Origin: PLOWO2-12-38-17 sp963709355
GTDB lineage: Bacteria; Planctomycetota; Brocadiia; Brocadiales; Brocadiaceae
Reading direction: 5' to 3'
Assembly: GCA_963709355.1 (NCBI GenBank)
Contig: CAVPVY010000005.1
Location: 434,001 to 498,000 of the forward strand
Length of the DNA: 64,000 nt
This document shows, one piece after another, positions 53,248-62,295 of the stretch. The notes below the pieces were generated by a model. It had not been told where the DNA came from. It did no database searches and saw nothing but the letters and a program-made list of their open reading frames with translations. The position numbers and the translations under genes are program-made. The stretch's first letter is position 1; each line of letters begins with the position of its first letter.

Positions 53248-54192
53248 TTATTTTTTCAGTTTATCCGATGCTTTTAATTCAGCCAATTTGTGCTCGGCTG
53301 CAATGGCTGCCGTGACTCCTTCGCCTATTGCAGTTGCAATTTGCTTGTAAGAATTTTTCCGAATGTCGCCAACGGCATACAGCCCTTCAATCGCCGTTTC
53401 CATGTGTATATTTGTCTCAATATGGCAGCCGGCATCAACACATAACAAATTGCCTAAAAAATCAGTATTCGGGGTACTCCCAATGAAAATGAATACCCCT
53501 TCGCATGGGATATCCTTCTTTTCCTTCGTTACCAAGTTCTGGGTAACTACGCCACCTACCTTTTCTTTCCCATTAATACTTTCAATTACCGTGTTGAGTA
53601 TCACTTCTATCTTCGGATTTGAAAAGGCGTCATCCAGATAAATTTTTGTCGCTCTAAATTCATCCCTCCTGTGTACTATCTGTACGGTTTGTGCATATTT
53701 CGTCAGGAAAATACCCTCAGTTATAGCAGAATCGCCGCCACCGACAACAACAACTTTTTTCCCACTATAGAAAGCGCCATCGCAGGTTGCACAATAACTC
53801 ACTCCCTTGCCGTAAAATTTCTCTTCACCAGGTACACCTAATTTTTTAGGGTCTGCGCCAGAGGCAAGGATGACTTCATGGCTTGCATAATTATCTGTAT
53901 CGGTCGTTACAACTTTTAAACCATTTTCTACCTCTAATTTCAAGACTTCTTCATACCGTATTTCTGCACCAAATCGTTTGGCCTGTGATTCCATTCGTTG
54001 TGTTAATTCAACACCGCTAATAACTTCAGGAAACCCAGGATAGTTCTCAATCAGTTCCGTACCGGCTAACTGACCCCCCAGATATTTTTTCTCGAAGATT
54101 ACTGTCTTCAAGAGCGCACGACAGGTATAAACGGCAGCGGCAAGAGCAGCAGGACCTCCCCCGATAATGATTACATCGTAATCCTTATTCAC
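53248..54192 (-). CDS. trxB: Thioredoxin reductase TrxB
   Basis: The flavoprotein reduces thioredoxin with NADPH. YDVIIIGGGPAALAAAVYTC is the FAD motif, SYCATCDGAFY holds the redox CxxC, VVVVGGGDSAITEGIFL is the NADPH motif, and GLYAVGDIRKNSYKQIATA is the C-terminal FAD loop. The GTG at 54192 is chosen because AAAGGGGAT precedes it and the upstream gene ends in the same GTGA; the open frame extends to 54231. This gives 314 residues, the normal length. Confidence 0.93.
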   Translation of the reverse strand: MNKDYDVIIIGGGPAALAAAVYTCRALLKTVIFEKKYLGGQLAGTELIENYPGFPEVISGVELTQRMESQAKRFGAEIRYEEVLKLEVENGLKVVTTDTDNYASHEVILASGADPKKLGVPGEEKFYGKGVSYCATCDGAFYSGKKVVVVGGGDSAITEGIFLTKYAQTVQIVHRRDEFRATKIYLDDAFSNPKIEVILNTVIESINGKEKVGGVVTQNLVTKEKKDIPCEGVFIFIGSTPNTDFLGNLLCVDAGCHIETNIHMETAIEGLYAVGDIRKNSYKQIATAIGEGVTAAIAAEHKLAELKASDKLKK

Positions 54193-54785
54193 ATCCCCTT
54201 TAATCCCTTCATGGCATTTAGGACCTGCCATCCGTAGAAATTCAATGCAAACTGTTTTTTCTCAATATGGCATTCGAGACATTGTTTTGTCCCCTCGATA
54301 GACCAGGCACGGGTTACGAAAGCAGTTTTAGACGTTTCCCCTTTTAGGGTAAGCTTGTCCTTTCCGTCATGACAGAAGTTGCACTCCGTCCCCATTATTT
54401 CACAAAGCTCAAACATCCTTTTTGCCTGTTGCTCGTTTTCTTTATAATGTTTTCGATCAATATGGCAGTAATCACAATCAACACCCAGCGCTACAGAGGC
54501 TCTCATCATTAATTTTGATTTTTCCCCTTCCTCGGTAAATACCGTCAAATCTTCATTATGGCAAAAATTACATTCTACTCCAAAAAGCGCTGATATTCTC
54601 TTAACCTGGGATTCTCTTTCTTCCTTAGTCCCTTTGAAGTAAGGATTAGAATACGTAACGTCTGGTTTGTTTTTTGCTGCCTGCTCTGTATTAGCGAAAA
54701 CACCGTTCCAGAAATAAAAAGATATTGCCGTACCCGCAATAAAGACATAAAGCTTCAAACTCTTTCTTTTTATTAATTTTGACAT
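54189..54785 (-). CDS. Tetraheme c-type cytochrome
   Basis: A signal sequence (about residues 10-31) targets the 198-residue protein for export. Four heme-binding CxxCH motifs are present: CNFCH (CNFCHNEDL), CDYCH (CDYCHIDRK), CNFCH (CNFCHDGK) and CLECH (CLECHIEKK). The stop TGA overlaps the trxB GTG by four bases, so the two are translationally coupled although the products sit on opposite sides of the membrane. It resembles short periplasmic tetraheme cytochromes of anaerobes. No known partner is certain. Confidence 0.88.
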   Translation of the reverse strand: MSKLIKRKSLKLYVFIAGTAISFYFWNGVFANTEQAAKNKPDVTYSNPYFKGTKEERESQVKRISALFGVECNFCHNEDLTVFTEEGEKSKLMMRASVALGVDCDYCHIDRKHYKENEQQAKRMFELCEIMGTECNFCHDGKDKLTLKGETSKTAFVTRAWSIEGTKQCLECHIEKKQFALNFYGWQVLNAMKGLKGM

Positions 54786-54825
54786 AAGAAATTATTGGGA
54801 AAAAGATTATGAAACAGAGGCGCCA

Positions 54826-54987
54826 TTAATCGAGCTTATCGAATAAATCTTTATTCGCCCCGCAAGAAGGACATACCCAATCTTCTGGTAAATTTTCAAA
54901 AGCGGTCCCGGCATTAACACCATTATCCGGATCGCCCTTTACTGGATCGTATATGTAACCACACACCCGGCATTCCCATTTGGCCAT
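54826..54987 (-). CDS. Rubredoxin
   Basis: The 53-residue protein MAKWECRVCGYIYDPVKG, with DWVCPSCGANKD, has the two CxxCG/CPxCG motifs that bind one Fe(SCys)4 centre. It is a normal rubredoxin, which passes electrons to rubrerythrin or other reductases. AGGAGAAAAA lies before the ATG on the coding strand. It precedes the tetraheme cytochrome by 40 bases. Confidence 0.96.
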   Translation of the reverse strand: MAKWECRVCGYIYDPVKGDPDNGVNAGTAFENLPEDWVCPSCGANKDLFDKLD

Positions 54988-55069
54988 GTTTTTCTCCTTA
55001 TTTTTACGTTAATAAATCAATCGTGCCGTACAGTTACTAAATTAGTTTTTTGTATTATTACCTAAGCCT

Positions 55070-55205
55070 TCAAACTAATTTCTTATACATATCTTTACAT
55101 AAACCACCGGAAGGACACACCAAATCGTCAGGTTAATTCTCAAAAGGGGTTCCAGTACCAACTAGCATATATACCACCACACCTGACATTGCCACCGCAT
55201 AGCCA
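55070..55205 (-). pseudogene. Degenerate second rubredoxin
   Basis: On the minus strand the sequence encodes WQCQVWWYI, then GTGTPFEN, a stop, PDDLVCPSGGLCKDMYKKL. Compared with the intact rubredoxin at 54826-54987 (WECRVCGYIYDP, GTAFENLPEDWVCPSCG), it has lost the CxxC metal ligands and gained a stop and shifts. It is a decayed tandem duplicate. The rest of 54988-55442 is AT-rich with no gene. Confidence 0.75.
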
Positions 55206-55442
55206 ACGTCCCTTAACGTTTATTATATTATCATTCAGGTCAAAACCATTTATTTTTCTGATAATATGGGGCATGTAAAATCAAATTCCAAGCTTATTAT
55301 TTTTTTCTTTTTTAGGCCTTCCTGCAGAATTTTAGATATTTTACACTACCTTGTATTCCGTAATCAATCTTTAAAATAAAAGAAGGTGCAGATGTTTTAA
55401 TATTCTGCACTTTCTTTTTCACCCTCTGTTGTAAATTGAGAT

Positions 55443-55970
55443 TTAACGATTTTCGATGGGTGTTTGTTTATCACGGAGATTTTTGTGGCACTCAAAACAG
55501 GTTTTTTCTACCATTTTTACGAAGGATTTGAAGGTTGCTTCCTGATTATTTGATGTCGCCGCTTTCTGGACATCCAATGCAGACGATGCTATCCCTTTTA
55601 GATAAACACCAAACTCTTCTTTCAGCTTTGTAATCTTTTCCGAATCATTTGGATCTATTTTCGCGCGCTTAAACCATTTATTTTCCGTTGGATCCATGGG
55701 AAAGAATGTTGCATTTATCTTATAACTCTGATCCACAATAGCGCCAGACTCTTGTGCAACATACTTAAAACTTCCTGTCAATATTCCATCAAGTATATTG
55801 TTTACACGCTTTGCAATCTCCCTCATCAATACTTGAGTAGGTTCTTCAACATGCTCGTGGAGCAGCATCTTCTCTTCCGCGAGAACACCCTTGGCAGGAG
55901 GAATAAAGACCGTCAATCCTGCCAAACTCAAACCTATTAAACTAGCACTTAAAAACCGCAATCTTTTCAT
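55443..55970 (-). CDS. Cytochrome c'-like four-helix monoheme cytochrome (paralogue 1)
   Basis: The ATG at 55970 (AAAGGAG upstream; the frame extends to 56024) begins a signal sequence, about residues 1-31. The 175-residue protein ends in a single CFECHKNLRD heme motif near the C-terminus, and the preceding four helices (RVNNILDGILTGSFKYVAQE, KEEFGVYLKGIASSALDVQK) follow the cytochrome c'/c556 layout. Cytochromes of this class bind small gases such as NO or CO. A closely related copy lies just upstream. Function is inferred from family only. Confidence 0.85.
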   Translation of the reverse strand: MKRLRFLSASLIGLSLAGLTVFIPPAKGVLAEEKMLLHEHVEEPTQVLMREIAKRVNNILDGILTGSFKYVAQESGAIVDQSYKINATFFPMDPTENKWFKRAKIDPNDSEKITKLKEEFGVYLKGIASSALDVQKAATSNNQEATFKSFVKMVEKTCFECHKNLRDKQTPIENR

Positions 55971-56059
55971 AACAATGGCTCCTTTCTTCAAATAATAACG
56001 TAAAATGTATTTTATATTCCACAATTATACCATTCTTTAGTTCAGCTATAAATATTTTT

Positions 56060-56611
56060 CTAGCCTCCGCCTATCTTCATCCAATCAGGCCATTCTGGCC
56101 ATTTTTGCCTGGAAGCCTCGTGGCAAGTAAAACATGCATTTTTTAACATTGCATCAAAGCTTTTATATGTTTCTACAATGTTTTGTTTTTTAGAAGTTTC
56201 GGCAATATTCTTTGAGGCATTAACAACTACTTCCAAGTATTTTTCAAAATCCTTCTTCACGGCATTCACGTCCTCTGGTTTGTTTGGATCCTTACCAGTT
56301 TCTTTGAACCACTCACCAACTTTTCCACTCTCCGGAAAGAAATTCTTTAATATAGTCTCGCAGTTTTCTGTCACCGCATTGGACTCATTTATCACAGCGA
56401 CATGATCACCAGTTATTATGGCGTCAAGTATCCTGGACGTATGAGAACTGATTAACTTCATGAGTGAACGGGTAGGCGTAAGTTCTGAACCATGATGTGA
56501 CTCAATAGCTTTCCCCAAAGCAATATTTCCTCTCGATGAGTAAGACATAGCTACCGCAGTTACTACAAACCCACAAATTAACACATGTCGCAATTGCTCA
56601 AATTTTTTCAT
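56060..56611 (-). CDS. Cytochrome c'-like four-helix monoheme cytochrome (paralogue 2)
   Basis: The 183-residue protein has an N-terminal signal (about residues 1-33) and a single CFTCHEASR heme motif near the C-terminus. The order of helices and spacing match the copy downstream (SHTSRILDAIITGDHVAVIN against EIAKRVNNILDGILTGSFKY), so the pair arose by tandem duplication. AAGAAAGGGATG is upstream of the ATG. The region 56612-56911 before it has no gene. Confidence 0.85.
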   Translation of the reverse strand: MKKFEQLRHVLICGFVVTAVAMSYSSRGNIALGKAIESHHGSELTPTRSLMKLISSHTSRILDAIITGDHVAVINESNAVTENCETILKNFFPESGKVGEWFKETGKDPNKPEDVNAVKKDFEKYLEVVVNASKNIAETSKKQNIVETYKSFDAMLKNACFTCHEASRQKWPEWPDWMKIGGG

Positions 56612-56911
56612 AATTATACATCCCTTTCTTAAATTAGATTTTTTGCTTTGCTCAAAATGATAATGATTAAAGGCCTAATAAAAAAACATCAGTTTAACTG
56701 GCATGCTTAAATCCCTCATTATTAATTCGTATGCACGAACAGGTATATCGTAACATCAATATTTTGATCCAAGAAAGCGTGGACAGGGGCATAATCTGTA
56801 CTTTCTTTTTAACTCAATCTCCATTAAATGAATACTTTTATACGATAATATTATCAACGGTTTAAACCACCTCCTTACCGATCCTTAAAGTAAAATACAA
56901 ATACTCAACGC

Positions 56912-58366
56912 TTACGCAGAGACTTCCTTCGTGCGGGGTTCAGTCATGGAAATGGGCGACAATACCTGGTCTATTTGATCCACAGTGAGCAGACCCTGTT
57001 GCTGAATAATCTCTTTTACTGATTTCCCAGTTCGCATAGATTCTCTTACCACCTCAGATGCCTTTGAATAACCAATCACAGGGTTTAAGACAGTGGCAAT
57101 TCCAAGACTTCTCATTGCATAATCACTACATCTGGGTACATTTACAGTCAACCCGCTTACACATTTTTCATTAAAAATCTTAATTGAATTAGCAAGAATA
57201 TTAATTGACTCAAGTAATTCATGCTGTATTAATGGCATCATAACGTTAAGTTCGAATTGCCCTGCTTGTGCAGCTAGGACAATGGCTGTGTCATTACCTA
57301 TGACCGAAAAACATACCATATTCATCATTTCGGGAATAACAGGATTAACTTTTCCAGGCATAATTGAAGACCCTGGTTGTACCGCGGGTAATTCAATTTC
57401 TGCTAATCCTGTATAAGGTCCTGAATTCATCAATCGTAGGTCATTTGATATACGTATAAGTTCAACGGCTAACGTTCGAAGACTACCTGAAAATTCAACA
57501 AAAGGCGCATTGCTTTGCATTGCCTCAAATCTATTCTTTGATTCTTTTACATCAAGGTTTGTCATCTTTCTGAGTTTTTCTGTAATTTTTTTTGCATATT
57601 CGTGGTGGGTATTAATTCCTGTACCAACAGCACTACCACCAATACCGAGTTCCTTTAGAAATTCACAAGCCCTTCCGATTCTCTGTGTTGACTTACTGAT
57701 GGATTCTGCATAGCCTGAGAACTCCTGCCCCACACGAATAGGTGCGGCGTCCTGTAAGTGTGTGCGTCCAGATTTTACAATTGAATCGAAAGCTTGAGCT
57801 TTCTTGTTAAAGGTTTCTGTTAAGTCATATAAATTCTTAACTAATTTTCTCGCTAACTGTAACATTGCAATTCGCATAGCAGTAGGATAGACATCATTTG
57901 TGGACTGACCATAATTAACATGGTCATTAGGATGTACTGATGAATAATCTCCTTTGACGCCTCCAAGCATTTCAATTGCAACATTAGCAATGACTTCATT
58001 TACATTCATATGGTGGGATGTCCCTGCGCCTGCCTGATAAATATCCACTGGGAATTGCTGTTGAAACTCCCCATTAAGTATACGGTCACAAGCAAGTATA
58101 ATCATGTTGCCAATTTTGCTATCGAGACAGCCAAGCTCTACATTGGTCATTGCCGCTGCTTTTTTTATATAGACGATAGCATTAGTAAATACAGGCTGTG
58201 ATTTCTGTCCGCTTATTGGAAAATTCTCAATTGCCCTTGCGGTTTGAATTCCATAGTAAGCGTCTTTTGGAACCTGCATTTGACCGAGGTAATCTTTTTC
58301 TATACGGAATGAGTCCGTTCTTTTCTCTATTTCAGTCATTGTTGGATGTTTGTACTGTTTTCCCAT
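56912..58366 (-). CDS. aspA: Aspartate ammonia-lyase
   Basis: Aspartase converts aspartate to fumarate and ammonia. The protein has YYGIQTARAIENFPISGQ, HPNDHVNYGQSTNDVYPTA, GRTHLQDAAPIRVGQEFSG and the lyase loop GSSIMPGKVNPVIPEM, all typical of AspA. Fumarase C is the alternative, but the YYGIQT...IENF and GTSHHMNVNEV patterns and the length favour AspA. The ATG at 58366 is chosen; 58339 and a TTG at 58405 with a good upstream purine run are also possible. Confidence 0.92.
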   Translation of the reverse strand: MGKQYKHPTMTEIEKRTDSFRIEKDYLGQMQVPKDAYYGIQTARAIENFPISGQKSQPVFTNAIVYIKKAAAMTNVELGCLDSKIGNMIILACDRILNGEFQQQFPVDIYQAGAGTSHHMNVNEVIANVAIEMLGGVKGDYSSVHPNDHVNYGQSTNDVYPTAMRIAMLQLARKLVKNLYDLTETFNKKAQAFDSIVKSGRTHLQDAAPIRVGQEFSGYAESISKSTQRIGRACEFLKELGIGGSAVGTGINTHHEYAKKITEKLRKMTNLDVKESKNRFEAMQSNAPFVEFSGSLRTLAVELIRISNDLRLMNSGPYTGLAEIELPAVQPGSSIMPGKVNPVIPEMMNMVCFSVIGNDTAIVLAAQAGQFELNVMMPLIQHELLESINILANSIKIFNEKCVSGLTVNVPRCSDYAMRSLGIATVLNPVIGYSKASEVVRESMRTGKSVKEIIQQQGLLTVDQIDQVLSPISMTEPRTKEVSA

Positions 58367-58421
58367 AGACACTTCAGTAAATGGGAATATAACGAATGAT
58401 ACCAATTCTTTCCCTCTATAA

Positions 58422-58475
58422 AAAGAGGGGACAAAGGGGTGTGTAACTTTACATTTACACCCTCCACCCCCTCTT
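58422..58475. repeat. Imperfect inverted repeat with CCCCTC/GAGGGG arms
   Basis: AAGAGGGGACAAAGGGGTGT is followed after a short loop by ACACCCTCCACCCCCTCTTC. It lies between aspA and porB. The same CCCCTC...GAGGGG motif occurs inside the 180-bp repeats at 29000 and 29793. It may form a hairpin in the transcript. Confidence 0.6.
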
Positions 58476-58578
58476 CTCTATGTAGATTAAGATAAACTCT
58501 GGTTTTTGAGTAGCCCATTCTTAACCAAGCCGAAAGATTTTGTGTGAAAAGTTGCGTTTCAAAAAAACTAAACTGTTA

Positions 58579-59736
58579 CTATGTTTTTAAAATCCCCAAG
58601 ACTTTAAATTCCCCAAACACTTCATCTCCATGAGGGGCTTCCGCTAATGCATCAGTTAAATCAGTGCCGGCATAATGCATATTATAATGTGTACCTTCTG
58701 CCCATCGGTCACTACTGGTGATGTCATACACCTTTCCTTTATATGCAAAATAAGCAGGCCGTCCGTCTTTACCGTCGCATTTTGACAATTCCGCAGTCGT
58801 AAATATCTTTTCCTCTGTAAATTTTTCTGCCGTCTTTTTTTCCCGTACTTCTTTTCCCTCTTTCAAAAGGCCGTATTTTTTAATATTACTGTCTGCAATA
58901 GCCTGTATTTTGGCTATTTCGCCTTTACCTCTCTCCGTGAAAAGATGCGAATAGCGGCCCTGAAGTTTCAAGTATTCGTCTACGGGTTTTGCTGTTTCAA
59001 TTGTTTTTACCGATATGAGCTTCCCATCCTGATATTCCAGTATGGGATATAGACCGGTCTCAACGACAAGCTTCGCAATCTCATAAGTAAGGCCTGGATC
59101 GTGTCTCCAACCAAGAGGACAAGGAACAAATATCTGTATGTACTTCGGTCCTCTTATGGAAAGCGCCTTTTTTACTTTTTTTTGCACATCTTTCGGAAAG
59201 GCAACAGACGCAGTAGCAACATATGGAACATTATGGGCATTGGCTATTTCAGGGATATTTTTCTTCGGTCTTGGATTGCCGAATGATTTTTTCCCTGATG
59301 GGCTCGTTGTGGTGCGCGAATCGAACGGTGTTAAACTGCTTCGCTGCACTCCTGTGTTCATGTAAGCTTCATTATCATAGCAAACATATAGGATATCGTG
59401 TCCACGATCGAACATGCCAGATAAAGAGGCCATCCCGATGTCAGCGGTAGAGCCGTCTCCCCCCTGCGATATAACCCTGACTTGATCCAATTTACCTTTA
59501 ATTCTCAGGGCTGCCTCCACTCCTGATGCAACTGCAGCCGCATTCTGGAACAATGAATGGATCCACGGCACCCCCCAGGCCGATTCCGGGTATCGGGAGG
59601 TAAATACCTCCAGGCATCCGGTTGCATTGGCAATAATGACGTTTGGTCCTGTCGTTTCTACAACAAGACGAGCGCCCAATGCCTGTCCGCATCCGGCACA
59701 TGCAGTATGACCAGATGAAAATAATTCCGTAACCAT
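58579..59736 (-). CDS. porB: 2-oxoacid:ferredoxin oxidoreductase beta subunit with C-terminal cytochrome b5-like domain
   Basis: The first ~305 residues are PorB of pyruvate:ferredoxin oxidoreductase. The TPP motif is GGDGSTADIGMASLSGMFDR, and iron-sulfur cysteines are seen in CAGCGQAL and in FVPCPLGWRHDPG. The last ~76 residues (from EKIFTTAELSKCDGKDGRPA) form a cytochrome b5-like heme/steroid-binding domain, with HYNMHYAGTDLTDALAEAPH. Such domains in prokaryotes have the HxxMHYAG...APHG pattern. This joins a b-type heme to a ferredoxin-dependent enzyme in one chain, which is not part of the standard PorB. It ends the por operon. Confidence 0.88.
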   Translation of the reverse strand: MVTELFSSGHTACAGCGQALGARLVVETTGPNVIIANATGCLEVFTSRYPESAWGVPWIHSLFQNAAAVASGVEAALRIKGKLDQVRVISQGGDGSTADIGMASLSGMFDRGHDILYVCYDNEAYMNTGVQRSSLTPFDSRTTTSPSGKKSFGNPRPKKNIPEIANAHNVPYVATASVAFPKDVQKKVKKALSIRGPKYIQIFVPCPLGWRHDPGLTYEIAKLVVETGLYPILEYQDGKLISVKTIETAKPVDEYLKLQGRYSHLFTERGKGEIAKIQAIADSNIKKYGLLKEGKEVREKKTAEKFTEEKIFTTAELSKCDGKDGRPAYFAYKGKVYDITSSDRWAEGTHYNMHYAGTDLTDALAEAPHGDEVFGEFKVLGILKT

Positions 59737-59749
59737 CAGTTGATTCCTT

Positions 59750-60904
59750 TTAGATGTTTAAATCTATGAATTTCACGTCTACCTGTGAACCGGCAAGCGC
59801 GCTGTGTACCTCGAGGATAGATTTTTTCGTAATATCCCTTCCACCCAACCCCAGAACAAAGCCGCTGATCTTGGGCTGATTGCCATACCCGCAAAAAGCG
59901 GATTTGATATCCGAGAGCAAAGGCCCTTCTTCTCCTAAAGAAATAGCCTTTTCAAGCACGGCAATTTCCCTCGCATTTTTTAGTGCCTCATACACAATTT
60001 TTTTTGGAAATGGGCGATGTGCAATTACTTTTAACAAACCTACCTTTTGCCCGTCTTCTCGCAATCCATCAACTATTTCCTTGATCGTTCCAACCATCGA
60101 ACCCATAGCGACAAAGACCTGTGTGGCATCTTCCAATCGGTACTTTTCTATCAGGCAATTGACCTTTCTGCCAAATATCTGCTCAAAATCATCGGCAATA
60201 CCTGGAATAACATTCAACGCATCCGTCATGGTTTGATGAATCGCATAGCGTGTTTCTGCGTAAGATTCCGGCCCCATAAGAACTCCCATAGAAATGGGAT
60301 CATCCGGATTGAGACAATGCAAAGGTTTAAAATCAGGAAGAAATTTGTCTACCTGCGATTGTTCTGGTAAATCCACTACTTCGTATGCATGGGTCAGGAT
60401 ATATCCATCCATGCATACCATAACCGGCAGCATAATATTATGGTCTTCGGCAAGCCGATAGGCCATTAAGTGCAGGTCGCACGCCTCCTGATTATTTTCT
60501 GCATAAAATTGCAGCCAGCCTGCATCCCGTACCGTCACGGAATCCTGGTGGTCGTTCCATATATTAATGGGACTGGATACAGCGCGGTTAGCGCAGGTCA
60601 AAACGACAGGCAATCTTAATCCCGCGATGCTATAGAGTACTTCTATCATATAAAGTAGTCCTTGTGATGTTGTAGCTGTATAGGTTCTTACACCTGTGGC
60701 GCTTGCCCCCTGGACTGCAGAGGCGGCCGAATGTTCACTTTCCACATTAATAAATTCTGCGTTTAGTTCGCCGTCTGCTACCATTTGCGCCAGCGACTCG
60801 ACAATATGGGTCTGGGGCGTTATTGGGTACGCAGAAATAACCTGTGTCTTGCACAATCGCACGATTTCTGCAACAGCATGGGAACCTTCAAGGTATCGTC
60901 TCAC
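59750..60904 (-). CDS. porA: 2-oxoacid (pyruvate):ferredoxin oxidoreductase alpha subunit
   Basis: The 384-residue subunit has VISAYPITPQTHIVESLAQM, NVESEHSAASAVQGASATG and the TTSQGLLYMIEVLYSIAGLR region of alpha subunits (Pyrimidine-binding and transketolase-like domain), and SPINIWNDHQD near the active site. Domain order matches PorA of four-subunit enzymes. Direction of reaction is not fixed by sequence: acetyl-CoA plus CO2 to pyruvate in autotrophs, or pyruvate oxidation. The gap to porB is 13 bases. Confidence 0.93.
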   Translation of the reverse strand: MRRYLEGSHAVAEIVRLCKTQVISAYPITPQTHIVESLAQMVADGELNAEFINVESEHSAASAVQGASATGVRTYTATTSQGLLYMIEVLYSIAGLRLPVVLTCANRAVSSPINIWNDHQDSVTVRDAGWLQFYAENNQEACDLHLMAYRLAEDHNIMLPVMVCMDGYILTHAYEVVDLPEQSQVDKFLPDFKPLHCLNPDDPISMGVLMGPESYAETRYAIHQTMTDALNVIPGIADDFEQIFGRKVNCLIEKYRLEDATQVFVAMGSMVGTIKEIVDGLREDGQKVGLLKVIAHRPFPKKIVYEALKNAREIAVLEKAISLGEEGPLLSDIKSAFCGYGNQPKISGFVLGLGGRDITKKSILEVHSALAGSQVDVKFIDLNI

Positions 60905-61163
60905 GCCACCATTCCTCCTTTACCATTTCAATATCTGCAACAGGACAGACAGCCGCGCAATTACCGCATCCCTTACAATATTTATAATCGGAAATGTACG
61001 TACACTTCTTGTCACCTGAAATACAACCTTCCGGACATACCATCACGCATAAACGGCAGGCAATACACTCCTTTTGAATAAAATGGGGCTTTTTACCAGA
61101 CCGCCAGGATCCAGTTTTATTTGTCCTGCTTGTGCTAGGTTTTGAAGTAACAGGGATAATCAC
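60888..61163 (-). CDS. porD: 2-oxoacid:ferredoxin oxidoreductase delta subunit (2 x [4Fe-4S])
   Basis: The 91-residue ferredoxin subunit has CIACRLCVMVCP and CKGCGNCAAVCP, the two cluster motifs. An unusual basic stretch (TSRTNKTGSWRSGKKPHF) precedes the first. It overlaps porA by 17 bases, so the two are translationally coupled. Confidence 0.93.
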   Translation of the reverse strand: MIIPVTSKPSTSRTNKTGSWRSGKKPHFIQKECIACRLCVMVCPEGCISGDKKCTYISDYKYCKGCGNCAAVCPVADIEMVKEEWWRETIP

Positions 61164-61164
61164 T

Positions 61165-61710
61165 TTAAATACCTTTCTTTATGTATTCGTATCCACGGCG
61201 GGCTGCTTCTGCGTTTTTTTTGGCAACCTCACCTGAGAAACGCTCTAGAATTGCCTGTTGAAGTGTTTCTAATCCAAACTCGTTAGTTGCTGCTGCAAAA
61301 GCACCTAAAATCGTTGTGTTGCCAATAGGACGCCCCAAAACTTCTGTTGCAATATCGTTTCCAGGAACAGTGAAAACCTCGATGTTTTGAATTGGTTTAG
61401 GACATTGAACCTTTTCATGATGATTAATAATTGCAACACCACCAGATCGAAACCCTTCAAAGACGTCAAACCCACGCATCAAAGATGGGTCTAATACTAT
61501 TAAATAATCAGGCTCATACACCTGACTGCGCAAGCGTATCACCTGATCGCTAAGTCGTACAAAGGCGTTCATTGGCGCCCCCATACGTTCAGCGCCAAAA
61601 TGAGGAAAAGCTAATGCATACTTGCCTCCTATAAATGCGGCGGTCCCCAATAATGCAGCTGTTGTAATAGCCCCCTGACCCGCCCTTGCATGAATTCGTA
61701 TTGCCTTCAT
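61165..61710 (-). CDS. porG: 2-oxoacid:ferredoxin oxidoreductase gamma subunit
   Basis: The 181-residue subunit has RIHARAGQGAITTAALLGTA at its start, FGAERMGAPMNAFVRLSDQ and PIGNTTILGAFAAAT, the PorG signatures. Its start overlaps the stop of the ferritin-like gene by four bases (ATGA type). It leads the por genes in the order G-D-A-B. Confidence 0.94.
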   Translation of the reverse strand: MKAIRIHARAGQGAITTAALLGTAAFIGGKYALAFPHFGAERMGAPMNAFVRLSDQVIRLRSQVYEPDYLIVLDPSLMRGFDVFEGFRSGGVAIINHHEKVQCPKPIQNIEVFTVPGNDIATEVLGRPIGNTTILGAFAAATNEFGLETLQQAILERFSGEVAKKNAEAARRGYEYIKKGI

Positions 61711-62246
61711 AGTTTTTTATTCACGATATTCATCCACATGTCGTAGATACGCCCCTCACTCTCAGCCTCCCATAATTCAGTATTTTGTATATATTCAAGC
61801 GCGTTTTTTAATATGTCTAAATGTGTTTTTTCTTCTCCAGCAAGAAAACGGTATACCTCCTTTTCTTTCGCATCTACAGCTTCCTTTGCAGACTTTTCAT
61901 AAAACACAACCCCATTTTCTTCTATTTCGATTGCAAGTTCTATGGCATCAATATCGTTAGTGCTGGGATTTACCTTCTTTTTTAATTCGTCACCCATCTT
62001 CTGGAAGATGTTCGTTAACCTCTCTTTGGGATTTGTAATATCATTCACATCAGTTTGCGATGTTCTTTTATCAGATAGTATAGTTTTCAACCTCTTGACA
62101 TGTAATTTTTCGTCTTCCACAAATGATTTGAACATAGCCTTACCTAATGGATGAAATGTTTTTTCTGCTAAATCATTGTAAAACTTTATTCCATCGATCT
62201 CCATTTGTAAAGCGGAAGATTTTATATCTTTTAGAACCTTGCCCAT
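61707..62246 (-). CDS. Ferritin-like (rubrerythrin-type) diiron protein
   Basis: The 179-residue protein has two ferritin-like helix pairs with the ligand sets QMEIDGIKFYNDLA, FVEDEKLHVKRLK, ELAIEIEENGVVFYEKSA and FLAGEEKTHLDILK, giving the E...ExxH and E...ExxH of a diiron site. Its stop overlaps the porG start, so it is translated with the por genes. Protection of the oxygen-sensitive PorABDG complex against O2 or H2O2 is a reasonable inference. GGCTTGAG-like purine run precedes the start. Confidence 0.85.
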   Translation of the reverse strand: MGKVLKDIKSSALQMEIDGIKFYNDLAEKTFHPLGKAMFKSFVEDEKLHVKRLKTILSDKRTSQTDVNDITNPKERLTNIFQKMGDELKKKVNPSTNDIDAIELAIEIEENGVVFYEKSAKEAVDAKEKEVYRFLAGEEKTHLDILKNALEYIQNTELWEAESEGRIYDMWMNIVNKKL

Positions 62247-62295
62247 TTATATCTCAAGCCCTTTCTGTTTCCTGCCATAGTTTATAATAAACATT

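Noticed and set aside
58405..58407. TTG at 58405 as the aspA start
   Set aside because: The good purine run lies within the GAGGGG inverted repeat, and the added residues (VSFVIFPF) do not match the family, so ATG at 58366 was preferred.
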